Source: an uncultured Lachnospiraceae bacterium
GTDB taxonomy: Bacteria > Bacillota > Clostridia > Lachnospirales > Lachnospiraceae
Direction: 5' to 3'
Assembly (NCBI GenBank): GCA_947588995.1
Contig: CANPZI010000025.1
Location: 1-38,791, forward strand
Length of the DNA stretch: 38,791 nucleotides
Program-made: the position numbers and the translations under genes
Shown here: positions 26,200 to 35,403 of the stretch, piece after piece
Layout of the letters: each line of letters starts with the position of its first letter
Position numbering within the stretch: position 1 is the stretch's first letter
Notes under the pieces: generated by a model
The model's database searches: none
Seen by the model: only the letters and a program-made list of their open reading frames with translations
What the model was told of the DNA's origin: nothing

Positions 26200-26976
26200 G
26201 TGAAACTTACAGATTTTATGGATTTGAAGATATTGCAGAACATCCAGGACGCCTTTTCCGACGCCACGGGGCTGGCGGCAATCGCGGTGGACAACGACGG
26301 CAAATACATCACGGAGGGGAGCAACTTCACGGATTTCTGCATGAAATATACCCGCGGCTGCACGGAGGGCTCCAAGCGCTGCGTAAAATGCGACCAGGAG
26401 GGCAAGGGAACCTATGAATGCCACGCCGGCCTGATGGATTTTTCCATCGACATCGTATTAAACGGTGAGAAACTCGGCTCCGTGATCGGCGGACAGGTTC
26501 TTCCCAATCCGCCGGACGAGGAGAAGTTCACCAGAATCGCGGAGGAGCTCGGCATTGACCCGAAAGCCTATGTGGCCGCGGTAAAAAAAGTGCCCGTGCG
26601 TCCCCAGAAATCCATTCACGCGGCCGCTGCCCTGTTAGAGGATGTCGTCAACCGCATCGTCAAGCAGGAATATATGAACGCCACCGAGTACAAGAAGCTG
26701 AGTGTCTGGGAGACCGAGCTGCAAGTCGCCACGGAGACGATCGGCGAGATCAAGCAGTGCACGAAAGAACTGGAAACCATCTCCTCAAGGCAGTCCATCA
26801 TGGCGCTCAACGCCGCCATCGAGACGGCGAGAGTCGGCGCCGCCGGCGCGGGCTTCGGCATCATCGCCAAGCAGATGGGTGAATTTTCCAGACAGTCTTC
26901 CGATATTTATAAGCATATCACGGAGTCAGCCAACAAGATTTCCGCCTCCATCGACAAGATGAACAACACGAAATAA
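26200..26976 (+). CDS. Soluble PocR-domain protein with a short chemoreceptor signalling tip
   Basis: The 258-residue protein has no membrane segment. Residues about 6-155 form a PocR-type sensor domain with clustered cysteines (Cys47, 54, 61, 64 and 74), able in principle to bind metal or a redox cofactor. Residues about 165-258 form a shortened chemoreceptor hairpin with the tip SIMALNAAIETARVG (199-213), lacking the long coiled coil and methylation helices. The start is GTG at 26200 after a perfect AAGGAGG. It is divergent from a full Cache receptor, and may signal in the same array or interact with CheA/CheW directly. Role inferred. Confidence 0.88.
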   Translation: MKLTDFMDLKILQNIQDAFSDATGLAAIAVDNDGKYITEGSNFTDFCMKYTRGCTEGSKRCVKCDQEGKGTYECHAGLMDFSIDIVLNGEKLGSVIGGQVLPNPPDEEKFTRIAEELGIDPKAYVAAVKKVPVRPQKSIHAAAALLEDVVNRIVKQEYMNATEYKKLSVWETELQVATETIGEIKQCTKELETISSRQSIMALNAAIETARVGAAGAGFGIIAKQMGEFSRQSSDIYKHITESANKISASIDKMNNTK

Positions 26977-27002
26977 CACCGGCGGACACCTGCAAAAAAC
27001 AA

Positions 27003-27042
27003 AAAAAATCCCCTATGAGCCGCGCTCATAAGGGATTTTCTT
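27003..27042. terminator. Bidirectional terminator between rplQ and the PocR gene
   Basis: AATCCC-TATGAGC pairs with GCTCATA-GGGATT, with A-rich and T-rich flanks. It can end both the ribosomal superoperon (minus) and the PocR gene (plus). Confidence 0.85.
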
Positions 27043-27061
27043 TTGCCTGCACTCTTTTATA

Positions 27062-27598
27062 TTATACCAGTTCCAGAACCACTTCCATCGCCGCGTCGCC
27101 CTTGCGGGGACCGATCTTGATGATTCTCGTGTAACCGCCGTTGCGGTTCGCATACTTGGGGCCGTACTCGTCGAACAGCTTCGCCACCAGATCAACCTCT
27201 TTTGTGCCTCTCTTCCTGCCGGCTCCGGCCTTAGGCACCTCAGTCACGGGGTACAGCACTCTGAGCATCTGTCTGCGCGCGTGGAGTCTGGAGGGCATAT
27301 CCTTTTTGATCTCTTTCTCGACCGTATCATACACGGTAACTTTCTTGCCGTCTTTCTCCTCTTTGACTCTCTTGCCGTCCTTATCCTTGCGGGGTACTTT
27401 CGCGCTGACCTTGACCGTCTCGAAATTGTCTCTCTCCCTGACAGCCAGTGTGATCAGATCGTCCGCAAGCTTGCGGACTTCTTTCGCTCTCGCCTCCGTG
27501 GTAATGATCCTTCCGTTGTACAGTAACGCCGTCACCTGGCTTCTGAGCAATGCCTTTCTCTGGTCGGACGTCCTGCCGAGTTTTCTGTATTTTGCCAT
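27062..27598 (-). CDS. rplQ: Ribosomal protein L17
   Basis: The 178-residue protein begins AKYRKLGRTSDQRKALLR and ends with the family GDAAMEVVLELV. A charged lysine/glutamate-rich insertion (about 70-110) makes it longer than the usual 115-130 residues, as in related Clostridia. The ATG at 27598 follows AAGGAG. It is the last gene of the ribosomal superoperon, before a strong terminator. Confidence 0.96.
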   Translation of the reverse strand: MAKYRKLGRTSDQRKALLRSQVTALLYNGRIITTEARAKEVRKLADDLITLAVRERDNFETVKVSAKVPRKDKDGKRVKEEKDGKKVTVYDTVEKEIKKDMPSRLHARRQMLRVLYPVTEVPKAGAGRKRGTKEVDLVAKLFDEYGPKYANRNGGYTRIIKIGPRKGDAAMEVVLELV

Positions 27599-27751
27599 TA
27601 TGGGCTCCTTTCTCACCGGGGAGTTCTCTCCCTCGTCATGGTTTACATCCGGCCACGCTCTTTGGTCTTACTCACCGAATGCGTTTACAGTTCCATTTAT
27701 GAGCGGACACGCAGACACTCATCGGTCTTACTCCGCATGCCCTCCATATGT
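27599..27751. other. rpoA-rplQ gap with small repeats
   Basis: The 153-bp gap contains GGTCTTACTC twice (27664-27673 and 27724-27733) and an ATGAG/CTCAT hairpin between them. No gene is present. Confidence 0.5.
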
Positions 27752-28711
27752 TTAAGCCTCGTCGCTCGGATTGAGCTGCAGGCCTAACTCTTTTAATTTT
27801 GCCAGAACTTCTTCGAGGGACTTGCGGCCCAGATTGCGGACTTTCATCATGTCCTCGGAAGTCTTGTTGGTCAGTTCCTCCACCGTGTTGATACCGGCTC
27901 TCTTCAGGCAGTTGTAGGAGCGCACGGACAACTCCAGTTCGTCTATGCTCATCTCCAGAACTTTCTCTTTCTCGTCGTCCTCTTTCTCCACCATCACTTC
28001 CGCCGTTCTGGCGTTCTCGGACAGATCGATGAAGAGGCTCAAGTGCTCGCTCAACACCTTGGCCGCAAGGCTGACCGCCTCGTCAGGCTCCAGTGTGCCG
28101 TTGGTGTACACATCCAGCGTCAGTTTGTCAAAATCGGTGATCTGACCGACACGCGTATTCTCCACCGTGACGTTCACTCTCTCCACCGGCGTATAGATGG
28201 AATCCACCGCGATCACGCCGATCGGAAGATCATCTGTCTTGTTCCTGTCGGAGCTGACATATCCTCTGCCTTTCGTGATCGTCAGTTCCATGTATAATTT
28301 GGTGTCCTTACCGCTGAGCGTGGCAATGACCAGATCAGGATTTAAGATCTCGATATCCTGATCTACCTGAATATCGGAGGCTCTGACAATGCCCTCGCCC
28401 TCGTACTCGATGTATGCGGTCTTGGGTTCGTTAGTCTCGCTGCTGTTCTTGATCGCAAGGCTCTTGATGTTCATGATGATCTCCGTGACATCCTCTTTCA
28501 CGCCGGGGATCGAACTGAACTCGTGCAGAACGCCCTCGATCTTCACCTGGCTGACCGCCGCACCCGGTAAGGAAGAAAGCATGATTCTCCTAAGAGAATT
28601 ACCAAGGGTAATACCGTATCCCCGCTCTAACGGTTCCACTACAAATCTGCCATACTTCTTATCTTCTGAGATCTCTGCAACCTCAATATTGGGTCTCTCA
28701 AAATCAAACAT
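27752..28711 (-). CDS. rpoA: RNA polymerase alpha subunit
   Basis: The 319-residue protein has an N-terminal assembly domain ([10 protein letters not shown], then [20 protein letters not shown]) and a C-terminal DNA- and activator-binding domain (about 250-319; [17 protein letters not shown] and [12 protein letters not shown]). The ATG at 28711 follows AAGGAGG; a few codons open upstream are not used. It lies between rpsD and rplQ as usual. Confidence 0.98.
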   Translation of the reverse strand: MFDFERPNIEVAEISEDKKYGRFVVEPLERGYGITLGNSLRRIMLSSLPGAAVSQVKIEGVLHEFSSIPGVKEDVTEIIMNIKSLAIKNSSETNEPKTAYIEYEGEGIVRASDIQVDQDIEILNPDLVIATLSGKDTKLYMELTITKGRGYVSSDRNKTDDLPIGVIAVDSIYTPVERVNVTVENTRVGQITDFDKLTLDVYTNGTLEPDEAVSLAAKVLSEHLSLFIDLSENARTAEVMVEKEDDEKEKVLEMSIDELELSVRSYNCLKRAGINTVEELTNKTSEDMMKVRNLGRKSLEEVLAKLKELGLQLNPSDEA

Positions 28712-28741
28712 GCAAATACCCTCCTTTGCCAAAAACCAAAA

Positions 28742-29335
28742 TTATTTGGAGTACAACTCGACAATCAGCATCTCGTTCACCGGAACGTCGATCATCTCTC
28801 TGGTCGGGATGTGTTTGATCGTTCCCTTGAATGCCTCCTGGTCTACCTCCATCCATTCCGGTACCAGTCTGCCGGACGTCACCTCGAGGATATCCTTATA
28901 GCGCTGCAGAGATCTGGATTTCTCCCGCACCTCGATCACGTCGCCCGCCTTAACCTGATAAGAGGGAATATGCACCGGCTTGCCGTTTACCAGAAAATGC
29001 TTGTGGCCTACGACCTGTCTGGCCTCTCTTCTCGTTCTCGCGAAACCCATCCTGAACACGACGCTGTCCAGTCTGCACTCCAGCATGGCCATCAGGTTCT
29101 CACCGGTCATACCTTTCATCCTGTCGGCCTTGTCGTAATAATTTCTGAAAGGCTTCTCCAATACGCCGTAGATGAATTTCGCTTTCTGCTTCTCTCTCAG
29201 CTGCAGGCCGTACTCGCTTACTTTCTTGCCTGCTCTCATATTCTTTCTCTTGGATTTCTTGTCATATCCCAAATAGATAGGATCTAAGTCAAGTGATCTG
29301 CATCTCTTCAATACAGGGACTCTGTTTACTGCCAT
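28742..29335 (-). CDS. rpsD: Ribosomal protein S4
   Basis: The 197-residue protein is a primary 16S rRNA binder and a known autoregulator in other bacteria. It has the S4 RNA-binding domain (about 88-150; [24 protein letters not shown]). It lacks the zinc cysteines of the C+ type at the N-terminus. The ATG at 29335 follows GAGGAG. Confidence 0.97.
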   Translation of the reverse strand: MAVNRVPVLKRCRSLDLDPIYLGYDKKSKRKNMRAGKKVSEYGLQLREKQKAKFIYGVLEKPFRNYYDKADRMKGMTGENLMAMLECRLDSVVFRMGFARTRREARQVVGHKHFLVNGKPVHIPSYQVKAGDVIEVREKSRSLQRYKDILEVTSGRLVPEWMEVDQEAFKGTIKHIPTREMIDVPVNEMLIVELYSK

Positions 29336-29417
29336 TTTTTCGGCTCCTCTCTTATTTTTGTTTACAGCGCTCACGCGCCTTCATCCAAAGTTTCCAACTT
29401 ACATATCGCTACACCAA

Positions 29418-29515
29418 CGAAGCAAATTTCTCCGCGGAAGTCCGCAAAGCAGACTTCTGGAAATATCTGCGCCAGCAGATTTCTCTGGAGATATTTGCGA
29501 AGCAAATTTCTCCGC
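29418..29515. repeat. Tandem hairpins between rpsK and rpsD
   Basis: Three adjacent short hairpins lie at about 29437-29457, 29461-29482 and 29487-29513, each with a GC-closed small loop. An 18-bp direct repeat (CGAAGCAAATTTCTCCGC) starts at 29418 and 29498. The last hairpin abuts the rpsK stop. They would be in the mRNA between rpsK and rpsD. Confidence 0.75.
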
Positions 29516-29910
29516 TATACGCGCCTTCTCTTCGGCGGGCGGCATCCGTTGTGCGGCACCGCGGTCACGTCGCGGATACTCGTCACTTCCAGACCGCAGG
29601 CCTGCAGCGCGCGGATCGCGGCCTCACGCCCCGAACCGGGCCCTTTTACCATGACGTCTACCGTCTTTAAGCCATGAACCAATGCAGCCTTAGCGGCTGT
29701 CTCTGCAGCCATCTGTGCTGCGTACGGAGTAGATTTCCTTGAACCTCTAAAACCAAGACCACCGGCACTTGCCCAGCTCAGCGCGTTCCCCTCGGTATCC
29801 GTCAGGGTAACGATTGTATTGTTAAAAGAAGACTGGATATGTGCCTGTCCGCGTTCAACGTTTTTCTTTACACGCTTTTTTGTCACTTTTTTGGTAACTT
29901 TTTTAGCCAT
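29515..29910 (-). CDS. rpsK: Ribosomal protein S11
   Basis: The 131-residue protein of the 30S platform has a lysine-rich N-terminus, the [15 protein letters not shown] motif, [14 protein letters not shown] and the conserved C-terminus [14 protein letters not shown]. It lies between rpsM and rpsD. Confidence 0.98.
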   Translation of the reverse strand: MAKKVTKKVTKKRVKKNVERGQAHIQSSFNNTIVTLTDTEGNALSWASAGGLGFRGSRKSTPYAAQMAAETAAKAALVHGLKTVDVMVKGPGSGREAAIRALQACGLEVTSIRDVTAVPHNGCRPPKRRRV

Positions 29911-29949
29911 AATAAACTAACCTACTTTCTCACTTTCTATTGGTTTCTG

Positions 29950-30318
29950 TTACTTCTTCTTGTTTGCAACTGTTCTCTTGGGACCTTTTCTGGTTCTGGC
30001 GTTGGTCTTTGTTCTCTGACCGCGAACCGGCAGCCCCTTCCTGTGACGGATACCTCTGTAGCAGCCGATCTCCTGAAGACGCTTGATATTGAGAGCGACT
30101 TCTCTTCTCAGATCGCCTTCCACCATGTAATCTTTCTCGATCACCTCAGCGATCCGCTTCACCTCGTCGTCCGTCAGCTCCCTGACACGGGTGTCGGGAT
30201 TGACATTCGCCGTCTCCAGAATCTTGTTTGAGCTTGCCCTACCGATACCGTAGATATAAGTCAAACCGATTTCCACACGCTTTTCTCTCGGTAAATCAAC
30301 ACCTGCAATACGAGCCAT
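29950..30318 (-). CDS. rpsM: Ribosomal protein S13
   Basis: The 122-residue protein of the 30S head has [20 protein letters not shown], a helix-hairpin-helix ([11 protein letters not shown]), and the C-terminal basic tail with [20 protein letters not shown] that contacts P-site tRNA. It heads the alpha-type gene group rpsM-rpsK-rpsD-rpoA-rplQ. Confidence 0.98.
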   Translation of the reverse strand: MARIAGVDLPREKRVEIGLTYIYGIGRASSNKILETANVNPDTRVRELTDDEVKRIAEVIEKDYMVEGDLRREVALNIKRLQEIGCYRGIRHRKGLPVRGQRTKTNARTRKGPKRTVANKKK

Positions 30319-30512
30319 TTACGTTTCCTCCATCTTTCTGTTTCATAATCTGTATGCTTCCGCATACGTGACACTAATTGATTGAGGCATGTTCTGCCCA
30401 ATCGGATCCGGGTGACCCGATCTTTCCAAACATAAGGTCTGGTATCAAAAAGTTATCTCCTGTGGGCTCTCTCAACTATGTGAACCCCGTTATATCTATA
30501 ACCTTGCGGGGA
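30319..30512 (-). promoter_or_regulatory. Structured leader between rpmJ and rpsM
   Basis: The 194-nt gap has no gene. Read on the minus strand it holds a GTTATA-GA-TATAAC hairpin enclosed by CCCC/GGGG, a GATC-GGGT-C-ACCC-G-GATC hairpin, and GTATGC-GGAA-GCATAC just before rpsM. In E. coli this gap is the S4-binding control site of the alpha operon; a similar role here is only possible. Confidence 0.45.
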
Positions 30513-30626
30513 TTAACCTTGTACCTGTTTATGTTTTGGATTCTCACAGATCACTCTGATCTTTCCTTTTCTTTTAATGATCTTGCACTTCTCGCAGATC
30601 GGTTTTACTGATGATCTTACTTTCAT
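30513..30626 (-). CDS. rpmJ: Ribosomal protein L36
   Basis: A 37-residue zinc-ribbon 50S protein: [20 protein letters not shown] opening and an [12 protein letters not shown] end, with ligands Cys-X2-Cys...Cys...His. The ATG at 30626 has GGAGGG before it; the gene is easily missed by length filters. Confidence 0.97.
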   Translation of the reverse strand: MKVRSSVKPICEKCKIIKRKGKIRVICENPKHKQVQG

Positions 30627-30733
30627 CTCAAACCCTCCTTTCAAAAAAGACCGTTTTACATTATACCATTATACCCATGATTTGACAAGGGCTTTTTTTC
30701 GGCCGTTTTTGTCTGTTTTTGTCTCTGTCTTCC

Positions 30734-30952
30734 TTATTTGTCACGCCAGATAATCCTGCCCTTGGACAGATCGTAGGGTGACAGTTCCAGCGTCACTCTG
30801 TCGCCCGGAAGGATACGGATAAAATTCTGGCGCAGCTTGCCGCTTATGTGCGCCAATACCACATGGCCGTTTTCCAGTTTCACCTGAAACATGGTATTCG
30901 GCAGCTTCTCAATGACCGTTCCCTCGATTTCAATTACATCAGCTTTTGACAT
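30734..30952 (-). CDS. infA: Translation initiation factor IF-1
   Basis: The 72-residue OB-fold protein starts [19 protein letters not shown] and contains [18 protein letters not shown] and [16 protein letters not shown], all standard. It binds the ribosomal A site during initiation. Its ATG lies inside the end of the KOW-protein gene (14-nt overlap), suggesting coupled translation. Confidence 0.98.
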   Translation of the reverse strand: MSKADVIEIEGTVIEKLPNTMFQVKLENGHVVLAHISGKLRQNFIRILPGDRVTLELSPYDLSKGRIIWRDK

Positions 30953-31193
30953 TTGCTCCCTCCTGATACATTTTGATTGTGCGTTTGATCTCCAGATCCT
31001 TAAACCCGTCCTCCGGCCGATCCAGCCGGACTTTCTTGATGACTTGAATATGCTTTTTGTTCTTCTTCTTCGGTCTGTCCGCCGTTCTGGTCTTACCGTC
31101 GGCCAGCCATACATATTCGTCCGTTTCGTCCACAATGACGTAGACGCATCCTCTGTCGTGCCCGGCCATCGACACGGCCAACATCCCTGTCAT
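30939..31193 (-). CDS. KOW-domain RNA-binding protein (L14e/L6e-like)
   Basis: The 84-residue basic protein starts with a KOW-type segment (about 3-35; [18 protein letters not shown] then YVWLADGK), followed by a lysine-rich stretch and a helical tail ([10 protein letters not shown]). It resembles the KOW proteins found between map and infA in many Clostridia, distantly like the archaeal/eukaryotic ribosomal L14e family. Role on the ribosome is unproven. It overlaps infA by 14 nt. Confidence 0.85.
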   Translation of the reverse strand: MTGMLAVSMAGHDRGCVYVIVDETDEYVWLADGKTRTADRPKKKNKKHIQVIKKVRLDRPEDGFKDLEIKRTIKMYQEGANVKS

Positions 31194-31293
31194 ACTGTGT
31201 TCCCCCGTCTCTTCCTATATATATGCAGCGCATCGCCGCAGCCTGCTCATGCGCACCGCCGGGCCGCAGCCGCGCTCTCTGCCTCCGCGTTCT

Positions 31294-32055
31294 CTACGGT
31301 ATCGTGCCGAGAGTCAGAATCTCCGGCTCACCCTCCGTGATCAGCACCGTATTCTCATAGTGCGCGGAGAGGGAGTGATCCGCCGTCACGACCGTCCAGT
31401 CATCGTCCAGCCACTCCACGTCCGCCCCTCCCATATTGATCATCGGTTCAATCGCCAGCGTCATACCCGGCTGCAGCTTCGGCCCTCTGCGGCGCTGCGC
31501 AAAATTCGGGATCTGCGGTTCCTCGTGCAGCCTCGTCCCGATACCGTGGCCTACCAGCGCACGCACAATACCGTAACCGTAGGGCGTCACATAGCCGGCT
31601 ATGGCGTTGGAGATATCGTGCAGGTGCATACCGGCGCGCGCCATCTTGATGCCCTCATAGAAACTCTGTCTGGTCACGTCAATCAATTTCCGCGCCGCGG
31701 GGCTGATCTCTCCCACCGCGTGCGTACGCGCCGCGTCGGAGTGGTAACCGTGATAGATCAGACCCATATCCAGACTGACGATATCCCCCTCCTGTATGAT
31801 GCGGTCGTCGCTGGGGATGCCGTGCACCACCTCGTCGTTGACGGAGACGCACACCGAGGCCGGATATCCCTGATAGTGCAGGAAGTTCGGAGTACATCCG
31901 TAACTCCTGATGATCTCCTCGCAGACTCTGTCGATCTGCTTCGTGGAAATGCCCGGGCGAATCATCTTCGCCAGTTCGTCGTGCACGAGAGCGAGCAGCC
32001 TGCCCGACTCCCGCATCAGTTCGATCTCTCTCTCTGATTTGATCGTAATCGCCAT
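31294..32055 (-). CDS. map: Methionine aminopeptidase, type I
   Basis: The 253-residue metallopeptidase removes N-terminal methionine from new proteins. Metal ligands are Asp96, Asp107, His170 (GHGIGTRLHEEP), Glu203 (LAIEPMI) and Glu234 (HYENTVLIT). I chose the ATG at 32055 (AGGTG before it); a GTG at 32064 is in frame and possible. It follows adk, as in most Firmicutes. Confidence 0.96.
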   Translation of the reverse strand: MAITIKSEREIELMRESGRLLALVHDELAKMIRPGISTKQIDRVCEEIIRSYGCTPNFLHYQGYPASVCVSVNDEVVHGIPSDDRIIQEGDIVSLDMGLIYHGYHSDAARTHAVGEISPAARKLIDVTRQSFYEGIKMARAGMHLHDISNAIAGYVTPYGYGIVRALVGHGIGTRLHEEPQIPNFAQRRRGPKLQPGMTLAIEPMINMGGADVEWLDDDWTVVTADHSLSAHYENTVLITEGEPEILTLGTIP

Positions 32056-32103
32056 GCGACACACCTGCCTTACTCTTTGTGATTTCCGGTCGACAGCGGT
32101 ATC

Positions 32104-32748
32104 TTACGTTCCCAGGATCGCCGTGACTGCCGCGAACACGTCCGCCATATCCTGCGTGCCATCCACCGTCTTCAGCACGCCTCTCTCCTGATAGAACGCG
32201 ATGAGCGGCTGTGTCTGCTCATGATAGACATTCAGACGGTTCTGCACCGTCTCCGGCTTGTCGTCATCGCGAAGCACCAGCGCCTGACCGCACACGTCGC
32301 AGATGCCCTCTTTCTTCGGCGGCACATGCTCGATGTGGTAGGTTGCGCCGCAGGAGAGGCAGGCGCGTCTGCCGCCCATTCTCCTCACGATGTTTTCATC
32401 CGGCACTTCCACGTCGATGGCGTAATCGATCTTCTCACCGCGCCTGGCAAGCTCCGCCTCCAGCACTTCAGCCTGAGGGATCGTGCGCGGGAAACCGTCC
32501 AGCACATAACCGTTCTTGCAGTCGTCCTGTGCCACTCTGTCAAGCAGGATCCTGACCGTCAGCTCGTCGGGCACGAGCAGCCCCTTATCCATGTACTGCT
32601 TTGCCTCCAGCCCCAGCTTCGTGCCGTTCTTGATATTCGCCCTGAAGATATCGCCCGTGGAGACATGCGGGATGCCGTATTTCTCCGCGATCATCTTCGC
32701 CTGTGTCCCCTTGCCAGCACCGGGCGCGCCCAGCATAATGATTTTCAT
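32104..32748 (-). CDS. adk: Adenylate kinase
   Basis: The 214-residue enzyme converts ATP + AMP to 2 ADP. It has the P-loop GAPGAGKGTQ (7-16), the AMP site DGFPRT (84-89) and a zinc-binding LID with Cys130, Cys133, Cys150 and Cys153, the Gram-positive form. It lies between secY and map. Confidence 0.98.
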   Translation of the reverse strand: MKIIMLGAPGAGKGTQAKMIAEKYGIPHVSTGDIFRANIKNGTKLGLEAKQYMDKGLLVPDELTVRILLDRVAQDDCKNGYVLDGFPRTIPQAEVLEAELARRGEKIDYAIDVEVPDENIVRRMGGRRACLSCGATYHIEHVPPKKEGICDVCGQALVLRDDDKPETVQNRLNVYHEQTQPLIAFYQERGVLKTVDGTQDMADVFAAVTAILGT

Positions 32749-32768
32749 ATCCGTATCTGCTCCTTCCC

Positions 32769-32846
32769 GACAGGCAGCCGCCTGTCCGCATATATAGCAT
32801 ATCGATAAGAAAGCGCAGGGGACGGCCGGTTATCCTGCTCGTCCCC
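32769..32846. other. Two hairpins between secY and adk
   Basis: GACAGGC-AGCC-GCCTGTC (32769-32786) and GGGGACG/CGTCCCC (32818-32824 with 32840-32846) lie in the 113-bp gap. Neither has a T run, so they look like mRNA-stability or processing structures rather than terminators. Confidence 0.6.
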
Positions 32847-32861
32847 ACAATCGTCTCCTAA

Positions 32862-34175
32862 TCAGTCATTCAAAAAACCTTTATAATTGCGAACCAGCAT
32901 CTGCGACTCAATCTGCTTGACCGTCTCCAGCACAACGCTCACGATGATGATCAGGCTCGTTCCGCCGAACGACACGCTGGCGCCGAACACACCGTTGAAG
33001 AAATACGGTATCACGCATACGATCGTCAGGCCGACTGCCCCGATGAAAATAATATAGCTGAGCAGTCTGTTCAGATAATCGCTGGTAGGTTTGCCCGGTC
33101 TGATTCCCGGAATAAATCCTCCCTGCTTCTTCATGTTATCCGCAATTTCCAGCGGATTGAAAGTGATCGACGTGTAGAAGTACGCAAAAAGGATGACCAG
33201 CACAACATACACGATCAGGCCGATGGAATAGACCGGCTGGCTCGGGTTGCACCAGTAATTGGAGTTAAGTCCTTTCAGGATCTCGCCCCACACGCCTGTC
33301 CCCTGGACATTGAAAAAGGAACAGATGATCACCGGCAGCTGCATCAGGGACGACGCGAAGATGACCGGGATAACGCCCGACGTATTGATCTTCAGCGGGA
33401 TATTGGTGGACTGTCCGCCGACCATTCTCCTGCCCTGTACTTTCTTGGCATACTGCACGGGAATCTTGCGCACGCCGTCATTCAGGATGATGACGAGCAC
33501 TACCATCAGTATGATGATGGCGATGATGATAATCGCCGCCACAACGCCTTTCGCGATGGACTTGCCCAGCACGAACTGCTCAAACAGCTGCGCGATATCC
33601 TGCGGCACGCGGGACAGAATGTTGATCGTCAGCACGATAGAGATACCGTTGCCGACGCCGTGCTCGGTGATCCGCTCACCGATCCACATCAGGAACGCAC
33701 TGCCCGCCGTGAGCGCCACGATGACCGTGAGGACATTGATGACGTTGTATGTCTGCAGAAGACCCTGTCTGCCGAAGCCAATCGCCATGGCGCTGGACTC
33801 GATCAGGGCCAGCGCAACCGTCACATATCTCGTGATGGAAGCGATCTTCTTCCTGCCGTCGGCGCCGTCGCGCTGCATCTCCTCCAGCTTCGGAATCGCG
33901 ATCGTCATAAGCTGCATGATGATCGACGACGTGATATACGGCGTGATGTTCAGCGCGAGAACGGACATATTCAGGAACGAGCCGCCCGTAAACGCATCGA
34001 AGAAATTAAAGACATCTCCGGTCTGCTGCGAAAACCAATTTGAAAAGAAGCTTCTGTTGATACCGGGAACAGGAAGCTGTGACCCGAGTCGGATCACAAC
34101 CAGCATCAAAAAAGTAAAGATGAGTTTCTTCCTGATCTCTTTGATCTTAAACGCATTCTTTAAGGTTGTAAACAT
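32862..34175 (-). CDS. secY: Protein translocase subunit SecY
   Basis: The 437-residue channel protein has ten membrane helices, GSQLPVPGI near the first, the plug region, and the conserved [30 protein letters not shown] loop. Its ATG overlaps the rplO stop by one base. Confidence 0.98.
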   Translation of the reverse strand: [437 protein letters not shown]

Positions 34176-34615
34176 TAAATCACCTCTGCTGTTCCGCCAA
34201 GGGCCTCGATCTTCTCCTTCGCGGATGCGCTGTAAGCGCCGACTTTCACGTCGAGTTTCTTGGTCAATTCTCCGTTTCCGAGAATCTTGACACCGTCGCG
34301 GGGATTCTTGATGATCCCTTTCTCGATCAGCGCATTGACGTCAACCGTTGCGCCGTTGTCGAATACCTCCAGCGCGCTCAGGTTGATCGCTACGATTTCC
34401 TTGGAGTTTCTGCACTTGAATCCTCTCTTGGGAAGTCGTCTGTATAAGGGCATCTGGCCGCCCTCAAAACCCGGTCTGGGAGCACCGGAACGAGCTTTCT
34501 GTCCCTTGTGGCCCTTGCCGGCTGTCTTGCCGTTGCCCGAGCCGTGTCCCCGGCCTCTTCTAAAATTATCGCTCTGTACCGAACCTGCGGCAGGTCTCAA
34601 ATTTGATAATTCCAT
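34175..34615 (-). CDS. rplO: Ribosomal protein L15
   Basis: The 146-residue protein has the basic glycine-rich N-terminus ([20 protein letters not shown]) that threads into 23S rRNA, and [18 protein letters not shown]. It lies between rpmD and secY. Confidence 0.98.
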
Positions 34616-34630
34616 GCTGACACCTCCTTT

Positions 34631-34831
34631 TTATGCTTCCTCTACCTTGATCATATGTCTTACCTGTCTGATCTGTCCTCTGGTGGACGGATTGTCAGGC
34701 AGTTCTACCGTCTGGTTGATTTTGCGCAGTCCCATTGCCTGGACCGTAGCTCTGTTTTTCGGGACCTGACCAATGGTAGACCTGATCAAAGTGATCTTTA
34801 ATTTCTTTGTCTCTTCTTTTTTTGCTGCCAT
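34631..34831 (-). CDS. rpmD: Ribosomal protein L30
   Basis: The 66-residue protein has the core LKITLIRSTIGQVPKNRATV and GLRKINQTVELPDNP, with a short lysine-rich N-terminal extension. Confidence 0.97.
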   Translation of the reverse strand: MAAKKEETKKLKITLIRSTIGQVPKNRATVQAMGLRKINQTVELPDNPSTRGQIRQVRHMIKVEEA

Positions 34832-34874
34832 CTCTTTTTCCTCCTAAACTTTTCGACCTATGACCTCCGGCCAC

Positions 34875-35384
34875 CTAAGCGCGAACCTCTTCTACGGATT
34901 TCCCGCGGTTCTTAGCTACCTCTTCAGGAGTCTTTAACTGGCTCAAGCCTTCGATCGTAGCAAGTACGACGTTCTGCTTATTGTTGGATCCCAGAGACTT
35001 CGTACGGATATTCTTGATCCCTGCAAGCTCGCATACGACACGCGCGGGACCGCCGGCGATGATACCGGTACCTTCCTTAGCCCTCTTAAGGAGCACGGAA
35101 GCGGAACCGAACTTGCCGATGAAGTCATGTGTGATACTGCTGTTATCGTCAAGCGCAACCGAAACCAGATTCTTGATTGCGTCCTCCTTGCCTTTGCGGA
35201 TCGCCTCGGGAATCTCAGTCGCCTTGCCCAGACCCGCGCCGACATGACCGTTGCCGTCGCCGACTACCACGAGAGCCGTGAAACGCATGTTGCGGCCGCC
35301 CTTGACAACTTTGGTAACACGCTTGATGGTTACAACTTTTTCAGTCAATTCCAATTGGCTTACGTCAATGATTGTACGTCTCAT
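34875..35384 (-). CDS. rpsE: Ribosomal protein S5
   Basis: The 169-residue protein begins [20 protein letters not shown], with the double-stranded-RNA-binding segment [24 protein letters not shown]. The frame is open 47 codons further upstream, but that part overlaps the rplR end and lacks S5 similarity, so the ATG at 35384 is used. Confidence 0.97.
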   Translation of the reverse strand: MRRTIIDVSQLELTEKVVTIKRVTKVVKGGRNMRFTALVVVGDGNGHVGAGLGKATEIPEAIRKGKEDAIKNLVSVALDDNSSITHDFIGKFGSASVLLKRAKEGTGIIAGGPARVVCELAGIKNIRTKSLGSNNKQNVVLATIEGLSQLKTPEEVAKNRGKSVEEVRA

Positions 35385-35403
35385 GTGATTTCCCTCTCCC
35401 TTC

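Noticed and set aside
26149..26995. GGCGGACACCTG on both sides of the PocR gene as insertion-site repeats
   Set aside because: Only about 12 bp and GC-rich; no other mobile-element marks.
27599..27751. Promoter or small gene in the rpoA-rplQ gap
   Set aside because: Only short direct repeats and a weak hairpin; no start with a ribosome binding site other than rplQ.
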